Position numbers and translations under genes: made by a program | Shown here: positions 7,638 to 16,375 of the stretch, piece by piece | Position numbering within the stretch: the first letter of the stretch is position 1 | Layout of the letters: the number at the start of each line of letters is the position of its first letter | Source: Hymenobacter glacieicola | GTDB taxonomy: Bacteria > Bacteroidota > Bacteroidia > Cytophagales > Hymenobacteraceae | Assembly (NCBI RefSeq): GCF_014640315.1 | Contig: NZ_BMGS01000011.1 | Coordinates: forward strand, 1-64,000 | Reading direction: 5' to 3' | Length of the DNA stretch: 64,000 nucleotides | The notes under the pieces: generated by a model | What the model saw: the letters and a program-made list of their open reading frames with translations, nothing else | The model's database searches: none | What the model was told of the DNA's origin: nothing

Positions 7638-9647
7638 ATGCCTGATTTGCTGACTACCGGGCCGCGCCGCCTGCTAAGCGTAGCCATTCCTTTCCTGTTG
7701 CTGGGGTTGCAGCCGGCCTCCTGCGGCGGCCAGGAGCCCGACTCGACTACAGAGCCTACAGTAGCCCAGGCCACCGCTGCTACCCCCGGCCCGCTCCCCA
7801 CGGTGCCGCAAGGCTACTTTCTCTTTCCTATCAAGCCCGGCCAGCAAAACTTCCTGGCCGCGAGCATGGGCGAGCTCCGGCCCAACCACTTCCACGGGGG
7901 CCTCGACATCAAGACCGATGGCCGGGTTGATTTGCCGGTGTACGCCGCCGCCGAGGGCTACATCTCGCGCATGAAGCAGAGCAGCTTCGGCTACGGCAAC
8001 GTGCTCTACATCACCCATCCCAACGGCCTGACGACAGTGTACGGCCACCTGAACCATTTCAAAGGCCCCGTGGCCGAGGAAATGCGCCGCCAGCAGTACC
8101 AGAAGCAGACCTATGAGCTGGAGCTGTTCTTTAAGCCCGAGCAGTTCCCGGTGAAGCGCGGCGAGGTAGTGGCCCTGTCCGGCAATACGGGCGGCTCAGC
8201 GGGCCCCCACTTGCACTGGGAGGTGCGCACGGCCGAAGGCGGGCAGCTCAACCCCTTGCAGTGGGGCGGCTTTCCGGAAATTCAGGACCACGTAGCGCCT
8301 AGCCTGCAGGCCTTTGCGGTGGAGGCGCTGGGCATTGATTCGCGGGTGCAAGGGCGCTTCGGCAAAGCCGTGTTTGTGCCCAAGGCTCCGCCCCTGCCGG
8401 GCGGGGGCGGCTACGTGTGGGCCGACACAATTCCGGCCTACGGCACGGTGGGCTTGCTGGTGCAGGGCTTCGACCGGTTCGACCAGGTGTGGAATAAGAA
8501 CGGGTTTCAGAAGGTAGAAGTGCAGGTAAACGGCCGGCCCCTGCACAGCCACGTCGTCGATAATATCCCGTTCCCGCTGGGCTCCCGGCAAGTAAACCAG
8601 CACATGGACTACGAGTGGCGCGCTACCCAGGGCCGGCAGCTGGAAAAGCTGTTCGTGGATGATGGCAACGAGCTGAGCATCTACACCACTGGCTCCAGCA
8701 AGGGCAAGTTGCGGGTGGAAACCGGCAAGCTCTACAGCGTAGAAATCCGGATGAGTGACTCCTACGGCAACAGCACGCCCCTGCGCTTTGTGCTGCGCGG
8801 CACCGAGCCAACCTACCACAAAACCCGCTCGGCGGCCGTCAAAACGCAAGGGTTGCGCTACGATGTGAGCCGCAATTTGCTGGTGGCCGTAGCGGCCGAC
8901 CCCGACACGGCCGCCGTGGGGGGCAACCTGACGCTGTTTAAGGGCAACCGCCGCCTCACGCTCAAGCCCAGCTACACCGAGCAAAGCCAGAACGTGTACC
9001 TCTACGACCTGCGCGCCGGCCGCCCCGATTCCCTGCAGTTTGGCCGCATTACGAAGCGGTTTGAGCGCCAAGCCCTGATTCCGTCCGGGCAGGAATACGG
9101 CTTCTCGACGGCCAATCTCAGCCTGGGCTTTGCCCCGCACACGCTGTTCGATACGCTGTATGTGCAAACCAGCTACAAGGCCGGCCTCTGGACGGTACAG
9201 CAGCCCCGCACACCCCTGCACGAAACCCTGGCCCTGACCCTTAAGCCGGAAACTCCGGTAGCAGACCCGCGGCGCACGGCTATTTACGCCGTGACGGCCA
9301 AGGGCGGCAAGGCCTACGTAGGCGGCAAATGGCAGGGCAGCACCATCACGGCCCCCATCAAAACTTTCGGGCAGTTCCGCTTACTTACGGACACCATCCC
9401 GCCCTCCGGCCGCCTCATTAGCCGGGGCGCGGCGGGGGTAGTGTTCAAGGTTGGCGACGACCTCTCGGGCCTGGCCAGCTACAAGCTGGAAGTCAACGGG
9501 CAGTTTCATTTGCTGCGCTTCGAGCACAAGAACTCCACTCTTTTCTCGGAGCGCGACGATAAGCTGGGCCCTGCCCTGCGCGGTCCGGCTACCCTCTACC
9601 TCACCGACCAGGCCGGCAACGAAAAAGCTATTCACGTAACGCTGTAA
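7638..9647 (+). CDS. M23-family metallopeptidase, large exported form
   Basis: Exported protein of 669 aa. The N-terminal hydrophobic segment ends near PASCGG. The LytM/M23 domain (about 55-210) has HFHGGLD (His86, Asp90) and PHLHWEV, the zinc and catalytic histidines of peptidoglycan endopeptidases. The remaining ~450 residues are beta-rich with repeated hairpin-like segments and no catalytic motif that I recognise, probably an envelope-binding region. A lipobox is possible but its -3 residue is Pro, so I do not call it a lipoprotein. It is monocistronic with a terminator. Confidence 0.9.
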   Translation: MPDLLTTGPRRLLSVAIPFLLLGLQPASCGGQEPDSTTEPTVAQATAATPGPLPTVPQGYFLFPIKPGQQNFLAASMGELRPNHFHGGLDIKTDGRVDLPVYAAAEGYISRMKQSSFGYGNVLYITHPNGLTTVYGHLNHFKGPVAEEMRRQQYQKQTYELELFFKPEQFPVKRGEVVALSGNTGGSAGPHLHWEVRTAEGGQLNPLQWGGFPEIQDHVAPSLQAFAVEALGIDSRVQGRFGKAVFVPKAPPLPGGGGYVWADTIPAYGTVGLLVQGFDRFDQVWNKNGFQKVEVQVNGRPLHSHVVDNIPFPLGSRQVNQHMDYEWRATQGRQLEKLFVDDGNELSIYTTGSSKGKLRVETGKLYSVEIRMSDSYGNSTPLRFVLRGTEPTYHKTRSAAVKTQGLRYDVSRNLLVAVAADPDTAAVGGNLTLFKGNRRLTLKPSYTEQSQNVYLYDLRAGRPDSLQFGRITKRFERQALIPSGQEYGFSTANLSLGFAPHTLFDTLYVQTSYKAGLWTVQQPRTPLHETLALTLKPETPVADPRRTAIYAVTAKGGKAYVGGKWQGSTITAPIKTFGQFRLLTDTIPPSGRLISRGAAGVVFKVGDDLSGLASYKLEVNGQFHLLRFEHKNSTLFSERDDKLGPALRGPATLYLTDQAGNEKAIHVTL

Positions 9648-9667
9648 GCTAGGTGGTCAACACCATA

Positions 9668-9705
9668 AAAAGGGCGGCTTTCCTCAGCAGGATAGCCGCC
9701 CTTTG
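9668..9705 (+). terminator. Rho-independent terminator
   Basis: The stem GGGCGGCT/AGCCGCCC, with further partial pairing in the loop, is followed by a short T-rich run. It ends the M23 gene. Confidence 0.75.
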
Positions 9706-9742
9706 TTTGCGCGGTTACAAAAATCATTAAGATGATACTTCT

Positions 9743-9840
9743 GTCATCCTGAGCTTGCGAAGGACCTTATCACGGTAGAACGAGTGTCGTAACAACGACT
9801 TGCGCGTGCGTGATAAGGTCCTTCGCAAGCTCAGGATGAC
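9743..9840. repeat. palindromic repeat (family 1), 31-bp arms
   Basis: Perfect inverted arms at 9743-9773 and 9810-9840 (GTCATCCTGAGCTTGCGAAG...) surround a 36-nt centre. It lies between the convergent M23 and NADH dehydrogenase genes. Confidence 0.95.
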
Positions 9841-9912
9841 AGTTTTTAAATAAACGTTAAACTGTTCTTTGCCAGCCCGACGCCGGAGGAATGACAGTTG
9901 GTGGAAATGGCG

Positions 9913-11253
9913 TTAATCCACGGTTTGCTGACGGACGAACTCCTCTCCCACTTTGTCGCCGGGCTGCACGTAGGGTTGGATGATGATGCGCGTGCCCCGC
10001 TGGTAGGTAAAGAGGCGGTACAGCCAGTTGGTCATCACAATGAGCTTACTGCGGAAGCCGATGAGGTAGTAAATGTGCACGAACAGCCAAGCTACCCAGG
10101 CAATGAAGCCTTTCAGGCTCCGGTTGCCCGGCAAATCGGCTACGGCGCGGGCGCGGCCCACAATGGCTAGGGAGCCTTTGTCGAAGTACTCAAACGCCTC
10201 CCAGGCCTGGTTGCGCCGCTCACGCGTGAGGTTTTTGCCCAGCAGGCGCCCTTGCTGCAGGGCCGGCTGCGCCACCTGCGGGTGGCCCTTCGGCCACTTC
10301 TCCGACTTCATCAGGGCAATGTCGCCAATAGCGAAAATATCCTCGAAGCCCAGCACCTGATTAAAGTGATTCACAAGGTAGCGCCCCCGCTCCAATGACT
10401 CGGCGGGCAGCCCTTCCACGGTAGCCCCGGCTACCCCGGCGGCCCACACCAAGGTTTGCGTCCGGATTTGCTCGCCATCCTTAAACAGCACGGTTTCACC
10501 GTCGTACGACGAGACCAGCTTGTTGAGCTTGATGATGACGCCCAGCTCTTCCAGGTACTGATGCGTGTTTTTACTTGATTCCGGCGAGAGGGGCGGTAGC
10601 ACCCGGTCCAAGCCATCGACAAGATAGATGTTCATCTGCCGGAAGTCGAGGCCGGGGTAGTCGCGGGGCAGCACGTGGCGCCGCATTTCGGCCAGGGAGC
10701 CGGCCAGCTCCACGCCCGTAGGTCCGGCCCCGGCAATAACGATGTTGAGCAAGCTCTGGCGCTGGTCCGGGTCCTTGGTGAGGTTGGCTTGCTCGAAGCT
10801 TTGCAGCAGCTGGCTGCGCAGGTTCACGGCGTCGGTCAGGTTCTTGAGGCCAAAGGAGTTGTGCTTGATCTGCTCATTACCAAAGTAGTTCGACTTGGTG
10901 CCGGTAGCAATAACCAAGTAGTCGTACTGCACGTCCCCAATCAAGGTAGTGACGGTTTTGGCGGCGGGGTTGATGGCCGTCACCCGCACGAAGCGGAAGT
11001 GAAAGTCGTTTCGGTCGTCGAACAGCTTCCGAATGGGTTCGGCAATGGACTCGGGCTCCAGGCCGGCGGTAGCCACCTGGTAGAGCAGGGGCCAGAAGCC
11101 GTAGTAATGCTGCTTGCTGAGCATCACCACCTGAAACTGGTCGTCGGGCAAGTATTTGGTCAGATTTACGGCCCCAAATCCACCACCAATTACTACCACG
11201 CGGGGCTTGGTCGTGTCCGGAATATTAAGCGAGAGTTGTTCCAGGTGCAACAT
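9913..11253 (-). CDS. ndh: type II NADH dehydrogenase / FAD-dependent oxidoreductase
   Basis: Single-subunit, non-proton-pumping NADH:quinone oxidoreductase at the inner membrane face, 446 aa. The FAD-binding Rossmann motif VVVIGGGFGAVNL is at about 19-31, a second dinucleotide motif IVIAGAGPTGVELAG is near 172, and ATGTKSNYFG and FAIGDIAL are typical of NDH-2. The C-terminal part has hydrophobic segments (FIAWVAWLFVHIYYLIGF), as in membrane-anchored family members. Quinone specificity is not readable. Confidence 0.92.
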   Translation of the reverse strand: MLHLEQLSLNIPDTTKPRVVVIGGGFGAVNLTKYLPDDQFQVVMLSKQHYYGFWPLLYQVATAGLEPESIAEPIRKLFDDRNDFHFRFVRVTAINPAAKTVTTLIGDVQYDYLVIATGTKSNYFGNEQIKHNSFGLKNLTDAVNLRSQLLQSFEQANLTKDPDQRQSLLNIVIAGAGPTGVELAGSLAEMRRHVLPRDYPGLDFRQMNIYLVDGLDRVLPPLSPESSKNTHQYLEELGVIIKLNKLVSSYDGETVLFKDGEQIRTQTLVWAAGVAGATVEGLPAESLERGRYLVNHFNQVLGFEDIFAIGDIALMKSEKWPKGHPQVAQPALQQGRLLGKNLTRERRNQAWEAFEYFDKGSLAIVGRARAVADLPGNRSLKGFIAWVAWLFVHIYYLIGFRSKLIVMTNWLYRLFTYQRGTRIIIQPYVQPGDKVGEEFVRQQTVD

Positions 11254-11481
11254 GAGCGGAAAGAAAGAGTAGCTCCTACCTATACGGTTGGGTGAGTAAA
11301 CCGGCTGCTACTGTCGACTCTGCCCCGGGGCTCACCGGCCCTTCCCCGCTCGGCTCAGCCCGTCCCCGTAGGGCCCGATGTAGTGGTGGTTTTCCGCCTG
11401 AAAGTGCTGCCGCTGGGTGGCGGCGGCATCTTCCGCGCCCCGGAGTTCGTACTGAGGGCGTCTTCTATCTTCTTGCTTGTT

Positions 11482-12051
11482 ATGGCTAACCTGCTCAAAC
11501 GCCGTCGTCCGGTGTTGTTTGCCGCCGCGGCCGCCGTTGTTACAACTGGCGTGGCCGCGTACACGTACGCCCGCCGCAAACTGTACGCTCCCCTGCCCAC
11601 CGCAGCCCACGTGGATCTGCACAAATATGCCGGGCTCTGGTACGAGGTAGCGCGCCTGCCCACCCGGTTCGAAAAAGGCTGCCAGCACGTTACGGCCGAG
11701 TATAAGCTCCAGCCCGATGGCAAGGTCAGGGTGCTCAACACTTGCCACAAGGAAGGCCTCAACGGCCCGGTGGAAACGGCTACCGCCACCGCCCGCGCCG
11801 TGGACAGCACCAACAGCAAGCTCAAAGTCCAGTTCTTCTGGCCCTTCGAGGGCGACTACTGGATTCTGGACCTGGACCTCTCCGATTACCGCTACGCGCT
11901 GGTAGGTGAGCCCAGCCGGAAAAACCTCTGGCTGCTGAGTCGCACCCCGCACCTGGAGCGCAGCATCCGCGACCGGCTAATAACCTATGCCCGTGGGCTA
12001 GGTTTCCCCGTCGATAACCTGCTGTTTACGCCCCAGCCCGTTGGTGAGTAG
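11482..12051 (+). CDS. lipocalin family protein (Blc-like)
   Basis: Small beta-barrel ligand carrier of 189 aa. It has an N-terminal membrane segment (LFAAAAAVVTTGVAAYTYA), then the lipocalin signature KYAGLWYEVARLPTRFEKGC and a YALVGEPSRKNLWLLSRTP strand typical of bacterial Blc. A Cys pair (in GCQHVT and NTCHKEG) may form the disulfide seen in the family. I start at the ATG preceding ANLLKRRR; the frame extends upstream to 11383 without support. Likely anchored by an uncleaved helix rather than a lipid. Confidence 0.88.
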   Translation: MANLLKRRRPVLFAAAAAVVTTGVAAYTYARRKLYAPLPTAAHVDLHKYAGLWYEVARLPTRFEKGCQHVTAEYKLQPDGKVRVLNTCHKEGLNGPVETATATARAVDSTNSKLKVQFFWPFEGDYWILDLDLSDYRYALVGEPSRKNLWLLSRTPHLERSIRDRLITYARGLGFPVDNLLFTPQPVGE

Positions 12052-12067
12052 TGAGATGGTGAAGTGG

Positions 12068-12126
12068 GTGAGTTGATGTTCAAATTGCGCTGTAGCGCTA
12101 GCGGTGCTATTAGAACATCAACTCAC
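12068..12126. repeat. inverted repeat, 14-bp arms
   Basis: GTGAGTTGATGTTC (12068-12081) and its complement (12113-12126) enclose 31 nt. It lies between the lipocalin gene and bcp and lacks a T-run. Confidence 0.85.
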
Positions 12127-12177
12127 CATCTTACTATTTCACCACTTCACCGCTACCTTCGCGCAAACATCTGCGCT

Positions 12178-12627
12178 ATGGCACTACCTCAAGTGGGCGA
12201 ACCGGCCCCGGCTTTCGAAGCCCCCGACCAACACGGCACCCTCCACCGCCTTCAGGACTACGCGGGCCGCAAAGTAGCCCTCTACTTCTACCCCAAAGAT
12301 GACACCTCGGGCTGCACGGCCCAGGCCTGCAACCTGCGCGACAACTACCCGAGCCTGCTCGGGGCCGGTATTCAGGTGCTGGGCGTGAGCATCGACTCGG
12401 AAAAATCGCACCAGAAGTTTGCTACCAAGTACGAGCTGCCCTTTCCCCTGCTGGTGGACGAGGACAAGAAAATCGTGGAAGCCTACGGGGTGTGGCAGGA
12501 AAAATCCATGTACGGCCGCAAATACATGGGCACCATGCGCTACACCTTTCTGATTGACGAGCAGGGCCGTCTGGAGAAGGTCATTACGAAAGTCGACACC
12601 AAGAACCACGCCGCCCAACTGCTGTAA
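12178..12627 (+). CDS. bcp: thioredoxin-dependent thiol peroxidase Bcp
   Basis: Cytoplasmic atypical 2-Cys peroxiredoxin of 149 aa that reduces hydroperoxides at the expense of thioredoxin. It has the segment YFYPKDDTSGCTAQAC with peroxidatic Cys46 and resolving Cys51 five residues later, the arrangement of the BCP subgroup. The start at MALPQVGEPAP matches the family; the upstream frame covers the inverted repeat. A near-consensus TACCTTCG box lies just upstream, and a terminator follows. Confidence 0.95.
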   Translation: MALPQVGEPAPAFEAPDQHGTLHRLQDYAGRKVALYFYPKDDTSGCTAQACNLRDNYPSLLGAGIQVLGVSIDSEKSHQKFATKYELPFPLLVDEDKKIVEAYGVWQEKSMYGRKYMGTMRYTFLIDEQGRLEKVITKVDTKNHAAQLL

Positions 12628-12637
12628 AAGTTTCAGA

Positions 12638-12666
12638 AGCCTCGCCTATTTCGGCGGGGCTTTTTT
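12638..12666 (+). terminator. Rho-independent terminator of bcp
   Basis: The stem GCCTCGCC/GGCGGGGC, with one wobble, is followed by TTTTTT. Confidence 0.85.
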
Positions 12667-12779
12667 GTGAGGGTAAGTACGGAGGCCGGCGGCGGGGCCG
12701 CCTACATCGGCCACCAGCCCGTTACCTGCTTACTTGTTGCCTGTACCTGTTCACTACCTCTCCCCTCCGCCCAACTTCC

Positions 12780-12787
12780 TACCTTTG
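12780..12787 (+). promoter_or_regulatory. -7 box TACCTTTG of the transketolase N-half
   Basis: A perfect match 31 nt upstream of the ATG at 12818. Confidence 0.7.
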
Positions 12788-12817
12788 ACTTACCAACTCC
12801 TTACTCAATTTGAATCT

Positions 12818-13720
12818 ATGGCTCAGGAAACATCATTCGCCGCTTCTTCCGAAACGCACGCGCCTACCCCCACCCGTTCAGTAGGCGAGCTGAAACAGAT
12901 TGCCGCGCAGGTGCGCCGCGACATCGTGCGCATGGTGCACGCCGTCAACTCGGGTCACCCCGGCGGCTCGCTGGGCTGCACCGATTTGCTGGTGGCGCTT
13001 TACTTCAAGGTAATGAAGCACACCCCAGAGCCTTTCGACATGGACGGCATCGGCCAAGACCTGTTTTTCCTCTCCAACGGTCATATTTCCCCGGTTTTCT
13101 ATTCGGTGCTGGCGCGCTCGGGCTACTTCCCGGTGGGGGAGCTAGCTACCTTCCGCAAGCTGAACTCACGTTTGCAGGGCCACCCCGCTACCCACGAGCA
13201 CCTGCCCGGCGTACGCGTGGCTTCCGGCTCGCTGGGCCAGGGCCTGAGCGTGGCCATCGGGGCTGCCCAAGCCAAGAAGCTCAACAACGACGACCGGAAA
13301 GTATTTGTGCTGATGGGCGACGGGGAGCTGGAAGAAGGCCAGATTTGGGAGGCCGCCATGTATGCTCCTCACCACAAAGTAGATAACCTGATTGCCTTCG
13401 TGGACCGCAACGGCCAGCAGATTGACGGGCCCACCGAAAAAATTGGCGGCCTTGGCGACCTGCGTGCCAAGTTCGAAGCCTTCAACTGGCGCGTGCTCGA
13501 AACCGACGGCAACGACCTCGAAAAGCTGCTCCCCACCATCGAAGAAGCCGTGCAGCTCAGCGGCCAGGGCCAGCCGATTATGGTGCTGATGGACACGCAG
13601 ATGGGCTACGGCGTTGACTTCATGATGGGCTCGCACAAGTGGCACGGCGTAGCCCCGAACGACGAGCAGCTGGAGAAAGCCCTGCAGCAGCTGAGCGTAG
13701 AAGAAGCCGGCGACTATTAG
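12818..13720 (+). CDS. transketolase, N-terminal (TPP-binding) subunit
   Basis: First half of a split transketolase (300 aa) of the non-oxidative pentose phosphate pathway. It carries HAVNSGHPGGSLG, GSLGQGLSVAIG and the thiamine-diphosphate motif GDGELEEGQIWEA...FVDRNGQ. Functional enzyme needs the C-terminal half, which here lies about 2.65 kb downstream (16376-17332) instead of adjacent. The start is the ATG 31 nt after a TACCTTTG box. Confidence 0.95.
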   Translation: MAQETSFAASSETHAPTPTRSVGELKQIAAQVRRDIVRMVHAVNSGHPGGSLGCTDLLVALYFKVMKHTPEPFDMDGIGQDLFFLSNGHISPVFYSVLARSGYFPVGELATFRKLNSRLQGHPATHEHLPGVRVASGSLGQGLSVAIGAAQAKKLNNDDRKVFVLMGDGELEEGQIWEAAMYAPHHKVDNLIAFVDRNGQQIDGPTEKIGGLGDLRAKFEAFNWRVLETDGNDLEKLLPTIEEAVQLSGQGQPIMVLMDTQMGYGVDFMMGSHKWHGVAPNDEQLEKALQQLSVEEAGDY

Positions 13721-13745
13721 GAGTTGTTAACCGTTGGCTCGAAGT

Positions 13746-13790
13746 CCGTCATGCAGAGCCGGAGGCGAAGCATCTGGCTCTGCATGACGG
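13746..13790. repeat. palindromic repeat (family 1), short
   Basis: 15-bp perfect arms CCGTCATGCAGAGCC/GGCTCTGCATGACGG surround a GGAGGCGAAGCATCT centre. Confidence 0.9.
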
Positions 13791-13864
13791 GCTGATGCAA
13801 CTCATCTATCCTAATTGTTCACTCGCCCTAGTCGCCTACCTGGTAGTAGTTCACAACCACGTGT

Positions 13865-13960
13865 TTGTCCTGCTGAGCGTAGTCGAAGCATCTCTCCCGC
13901 TTCGTTGCAGTAGCATTGATTACCCTCGGTAGAGATGCTTCGGCTCCGCTCAGCATGACA
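13865..13960. repeat. palindromic repeat (family 1), ~30-bp arms
   Basis: TGTCCTGCTGAGCG...GAAGCATCTCT (13865-13894) pairs with AGAGATGCTTCGG...AGCATGACA (13931-13960) with few mismatches. It lies 18 nt upstream of the VWA gene. Confidence 0.9.
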
Positions 13961-13978
13961 GTTCTTTCTTCTGCTTAA

Positions 13979-15376
13979 ATGCGCTACTTGGTTTTGGTTA
14001 CGTACTTGCTGCTGAGCCTCCTGGCTCCTTGGCAGTGCCATGCCCAAAACGTACCGCCCGAGAAGCCTCGCGTTACCCGCATCCTGTTCGTGCTCGACGC
14101 GTCGGGCTCGATGCGGGCGCCGTGGGAAGGGCAGCAGCGCTGGGACGTGGCCAAAAACCTGCTCTCCAAGATGGTGGACTCGCTCAACGCCTACCCCAAC
14201 CTGGAGCTGGCCCTGCGCGCCTACGGTCATCAGCACGAGAACAAGGAAAATAACTGCGAGGACTCGAAGCTGGAAGTGGCCTTCGCGCCCAAAAACGCGG
14301 GGGCCATCAAGGCGCGGCTGAAAACCATCGAGCCCAAAGGCAACACGCCCATTACCTACTCCTTGCTGCAGTCAGCCCAGGACTTTCCGGCGGACCGCAC
14401 GGCCCGCAACGTCCTGATTCTGATTACCGACGGGCTGGAATCCTGCAAAGGTGACCCATGCGCTACAGCGGTAGCTCTGCAACGAAAGCACGTATTCCTA
14501 AAGCCCTTCGTGATTGGTATTGGAGCGGAACGGGAGTTTGGCAAGCAGCTAGAATGCCTGGGGCAGTACTACAACGCGGCCGATGTGAAGACCTTTCGCA
14601 CCATCCTCAATGATGTAGTAGCCCAGACCCTGGCCAAAACCACGGTGGCCGTCAACCTGACCGACGAGGCGGGCCGGCCGGTGGAATCGAACGTGAACCT
14701 GACCTTCCTGAACAACGTCACGGACCAGCCGGAGTACAACTACGTGCACTTCCGCGACGCCCAGGGCCGGCCCGATGTGCTCGACATTGACGCCCTGCAG
14801 AGCTACGATTTGGTGATTAACACGGTGCCGCCGGTGCGCCAGCAGAACCTGCCCATCCGGCCCGGCAAGGCCAATGTCCTCACCTACAAAACGCCCCAGG
14901 GCACGCTCTGGCTGCAGAACCCCGGCCTCTCACCAAATCCCTACGGTACGGTGCAGGCGGTGGTGCGGGCCCAGGGCAACCCGGCCACAGTGGTGGCCCT
15001 ACCCTTTGGGAGCCGGCAGAAGCTGCTGGCCGGCAACTACGAGGTGGAGCTGCTGACCCTGCCCCGTCAGATTCGGCGCATCTCGGTGAAGCAGGGCCAG
15101 GAAACGGTCGTGACCTACGAGGCGCCCGGCATCCTGAACATTGTCAACGACCTCAAAGGTTACGGCAGCATCTACCGGCTCAATAACGACGAGTCGCAGA
15201 CGTGGGTGTACAACCTGCCCGAAGGCGGCAGCAGCAAGATCAACTTGCCTCTGCAGCCGGGGGCCTACCGTCTGGTGTTCCGCACCAAAACCGCAATCGG
15301 CAGCAAGTTCACCGACGTGCGCAACTTCACCATCCGGCCGGGTCAAACCAGCTCAGTCAGCATTTTCGGGAAATGA
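13979..15376 (+). CDS. secreted VWA-domain protein
   Basis: Exported protein of 465 aa. The signal peptide runs to about residue 23 (SLLAPWQCHA). A von Willebrand A domain follows, with MIDAS motif DASGSM near residue 40, a Thr in GNTPITYSL and LITDGLESC. The rest (about 220-465) is beta-rich, perhaps Ig-like repeats, and ends near the OM-exposed surface type FTIRPGQTSSVSIFG. Its stop overlaps the start of the PhyH gene (ATGA). It interrupts the two transketolase halves. Confidence 0.88.
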   Translation: MRYLVLVTYLLLSLLAPWQCHAQNVPPEKPRVTRILFVLDASGSMRAPWEGQQRWDVAKNLLSKMVDSLNAYPNLELALRAYGHQHENKENNCEDSKLEVAFAPKNAGAIKARLKTIEPKGNTPITYSLLQSAQDFPADRTARNVLILITDGLESCKGDPCATAVALQRKHVFLKPFVIGIGAEREFGKQLECLGQYYNAADVKTFRTILNDVVAQTLAKTTVAVNLTDEAGRPVESNVNLTFLNNVTDQPEYNYVHFRDAQGRPDVLDIDALQSYDLVINTVPPVRQQNLPIRPGKANVLTYKTPQGTLWLQNPGLSPNPYGTVQAVVRAQGNPATVVALPFGSRQKLLAGNYEVELLTLPRQIRRISVKQGQETVVTYEAPGILNIVNDLKGYGSIYRLNNDESQTWVYNLPEGGSSKINLPLQPGAYRLVFRTKTAIGSKFTDVRNFTIRPGQTSSVSIFGK

Positions 15377-16269
15377 AAAGTAGCGTGGCAACAGAAAATC
15401 AACTGAACGGTCATGCAGAGCGCAGCGAAGCATCTCGCGGGCTGACGCCTGTTTACCAGTGCAACGTCAGCCCGCGAGATGCTTCGGCGGCGCCTCGGCA
15501 GGACGTTCTGCAGGAGACAGTTCAGAAGCTGCAAGAAAATGGCTACTCGACCTTACTAGGCGTCTTTTCTCCGGCGGAGGTAGCAGCTCTGCTCCACACC
15601 GTTGAGGCGGCAGAAGCTACTACGCCCAACTTCCGGCGCAGCCAGGACGTGTTTGCCATCCGGAATCTGCTGGGCGAGCTTCCGCAGCTCCGGGAGCACC
15701 TGCTGACGCCCCGGCTGCGGGAAGTGCTGGCGGCGCTGTTCCCCGGTACCAGCCCGCATCTGACCAAGGCCATTTACTTCGACAAGCCCGCCGGCTCCAA
15801 CTGGCTGGTGGCCTGGCACCAGGACGTGATGATTAGTGTGGACCGGCGGCTGGACCTGCCCGGCTACGGCCCCTGGACCAGCAAAGGCGGTGAGGTGACG
15901 GTACTGCCGCCCCGCGAGATTCTGGAAGGCATCTTCACCCTGCGCCTCCACCTCGACGACTGCGACGAAACCAATGGTGCCTTGCGGGTAGTACCCGGCT
16001 CTCACCAACACGGCGTCATTCCGAATGAGCAACACCCAACCTATACGCCCCAGGCCGTTACCTGCCCCGTACCAGCCGGCGGCCTGCTGCTGATGCAGCC
16101 CTTGACGCTCCACGCCTCCAACCGCAGCACGAGCACCCGCCCACGCCGCGTGATTCACCTGGAGTTCAGCGACGCTGATCTACCCGCAGGATTACACTGG
16201 CGGGAGCGGCAGGAGTTGCATCCCACCACTGAACGCCATTCCGAACCTGCGAGGAATCTGGCGGGCTGA
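15373..16269 (+). CDS. PhyH-type Fe(II)/2-oxoglutarate dioxygenase with repeat-encoded termini
   Basis: Phytanoyl-CoA dioxygenase family oxygenase, 298 aa. The iron ligands are visible as WHQD (HxD) in the middle and the His of LTLHASNRS near the C-terminus, with RPRRVIHLEF as the likely 2-oxoglutarate arginine region. The start ATG overlaps the VWA stop. Codons about 13-44 are a complete family 1 palindromic repeat (15410-15505). The last ~11 codons (HSEPARNLAG) plus the stop are the left part of another. No in-frame ATG exists between the first repeat and the enzyme domain, so the repeat seems to be translated. Substrate unknown. Confidence 0.82.
   Translation: MKSSVATENQLNGHAERSEASRGLTPVYQCNVSPRDASAAPRQDVLQETVQKLQENGYSTLLGVFSPAEVAALLHTVEAAEATTPNFRRSQDVFAIRNLLGELPQLREHLLTPRLREVLAALFPGTSPHLTKAIYFDKPAGSNWLVAWHQDVMISVDRRLDLPGYGPWTSKGGEVTVLPPREILEGIFTLRLHLDDCDETNGALRVVPGSHQHGVIPNEQHPTYTPQAVTCPVPAGGLLLMQPLTLHASNRSTSTRPRRVIHLEFSDADLPAGLHWRERQELHPTTERHSEPARNLAG
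15410..15505. repeat. palindromic repeat (family 1) inside the PhyH CDS
   Basis: AGCATCTCGCGGGCTGACG (15429-15447) and its perfect complement (15465-15483) sit inside longer imperfect arms that begin GGTCATGCAGAGCG. It is read in frame as residues ~13-44 of the dioxygenase. Confidence 0.9.
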
Positions 16270-16331
16270 TGTTGAATTACTACCACAACGTCGGCCCGCG
16301 AGATGCTTCGGCGGCGCCTCTGCCTGACGTT
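16236..16331. repeat. palindromic repeat (family 1), chimeric halves
   Basis: The left half is CATTCCGAACCTGCGAGGAATCT-like (ATTCC type). The right half is GAGATGCTTCGGCGG...TGACG (ATGC type). Only the centre (GCGGGCTGATGTTG against CAACGTCGGCCCGC) pairs well. It supplies the PhyH stop codon. Confidence 0.75.
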
Positions 16332-16375
16332 CTTCTAAACACAAACCAAGTCCCCAAGACCCAAGTCCCTACCTT

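Noticed and set aside
8196..9221. 341-aa minus-strand ORF opposite the M23 gene
   Set aside because: Antisense shadow; the plus-strand M23 gene has motifs, signal peptide and terminator.
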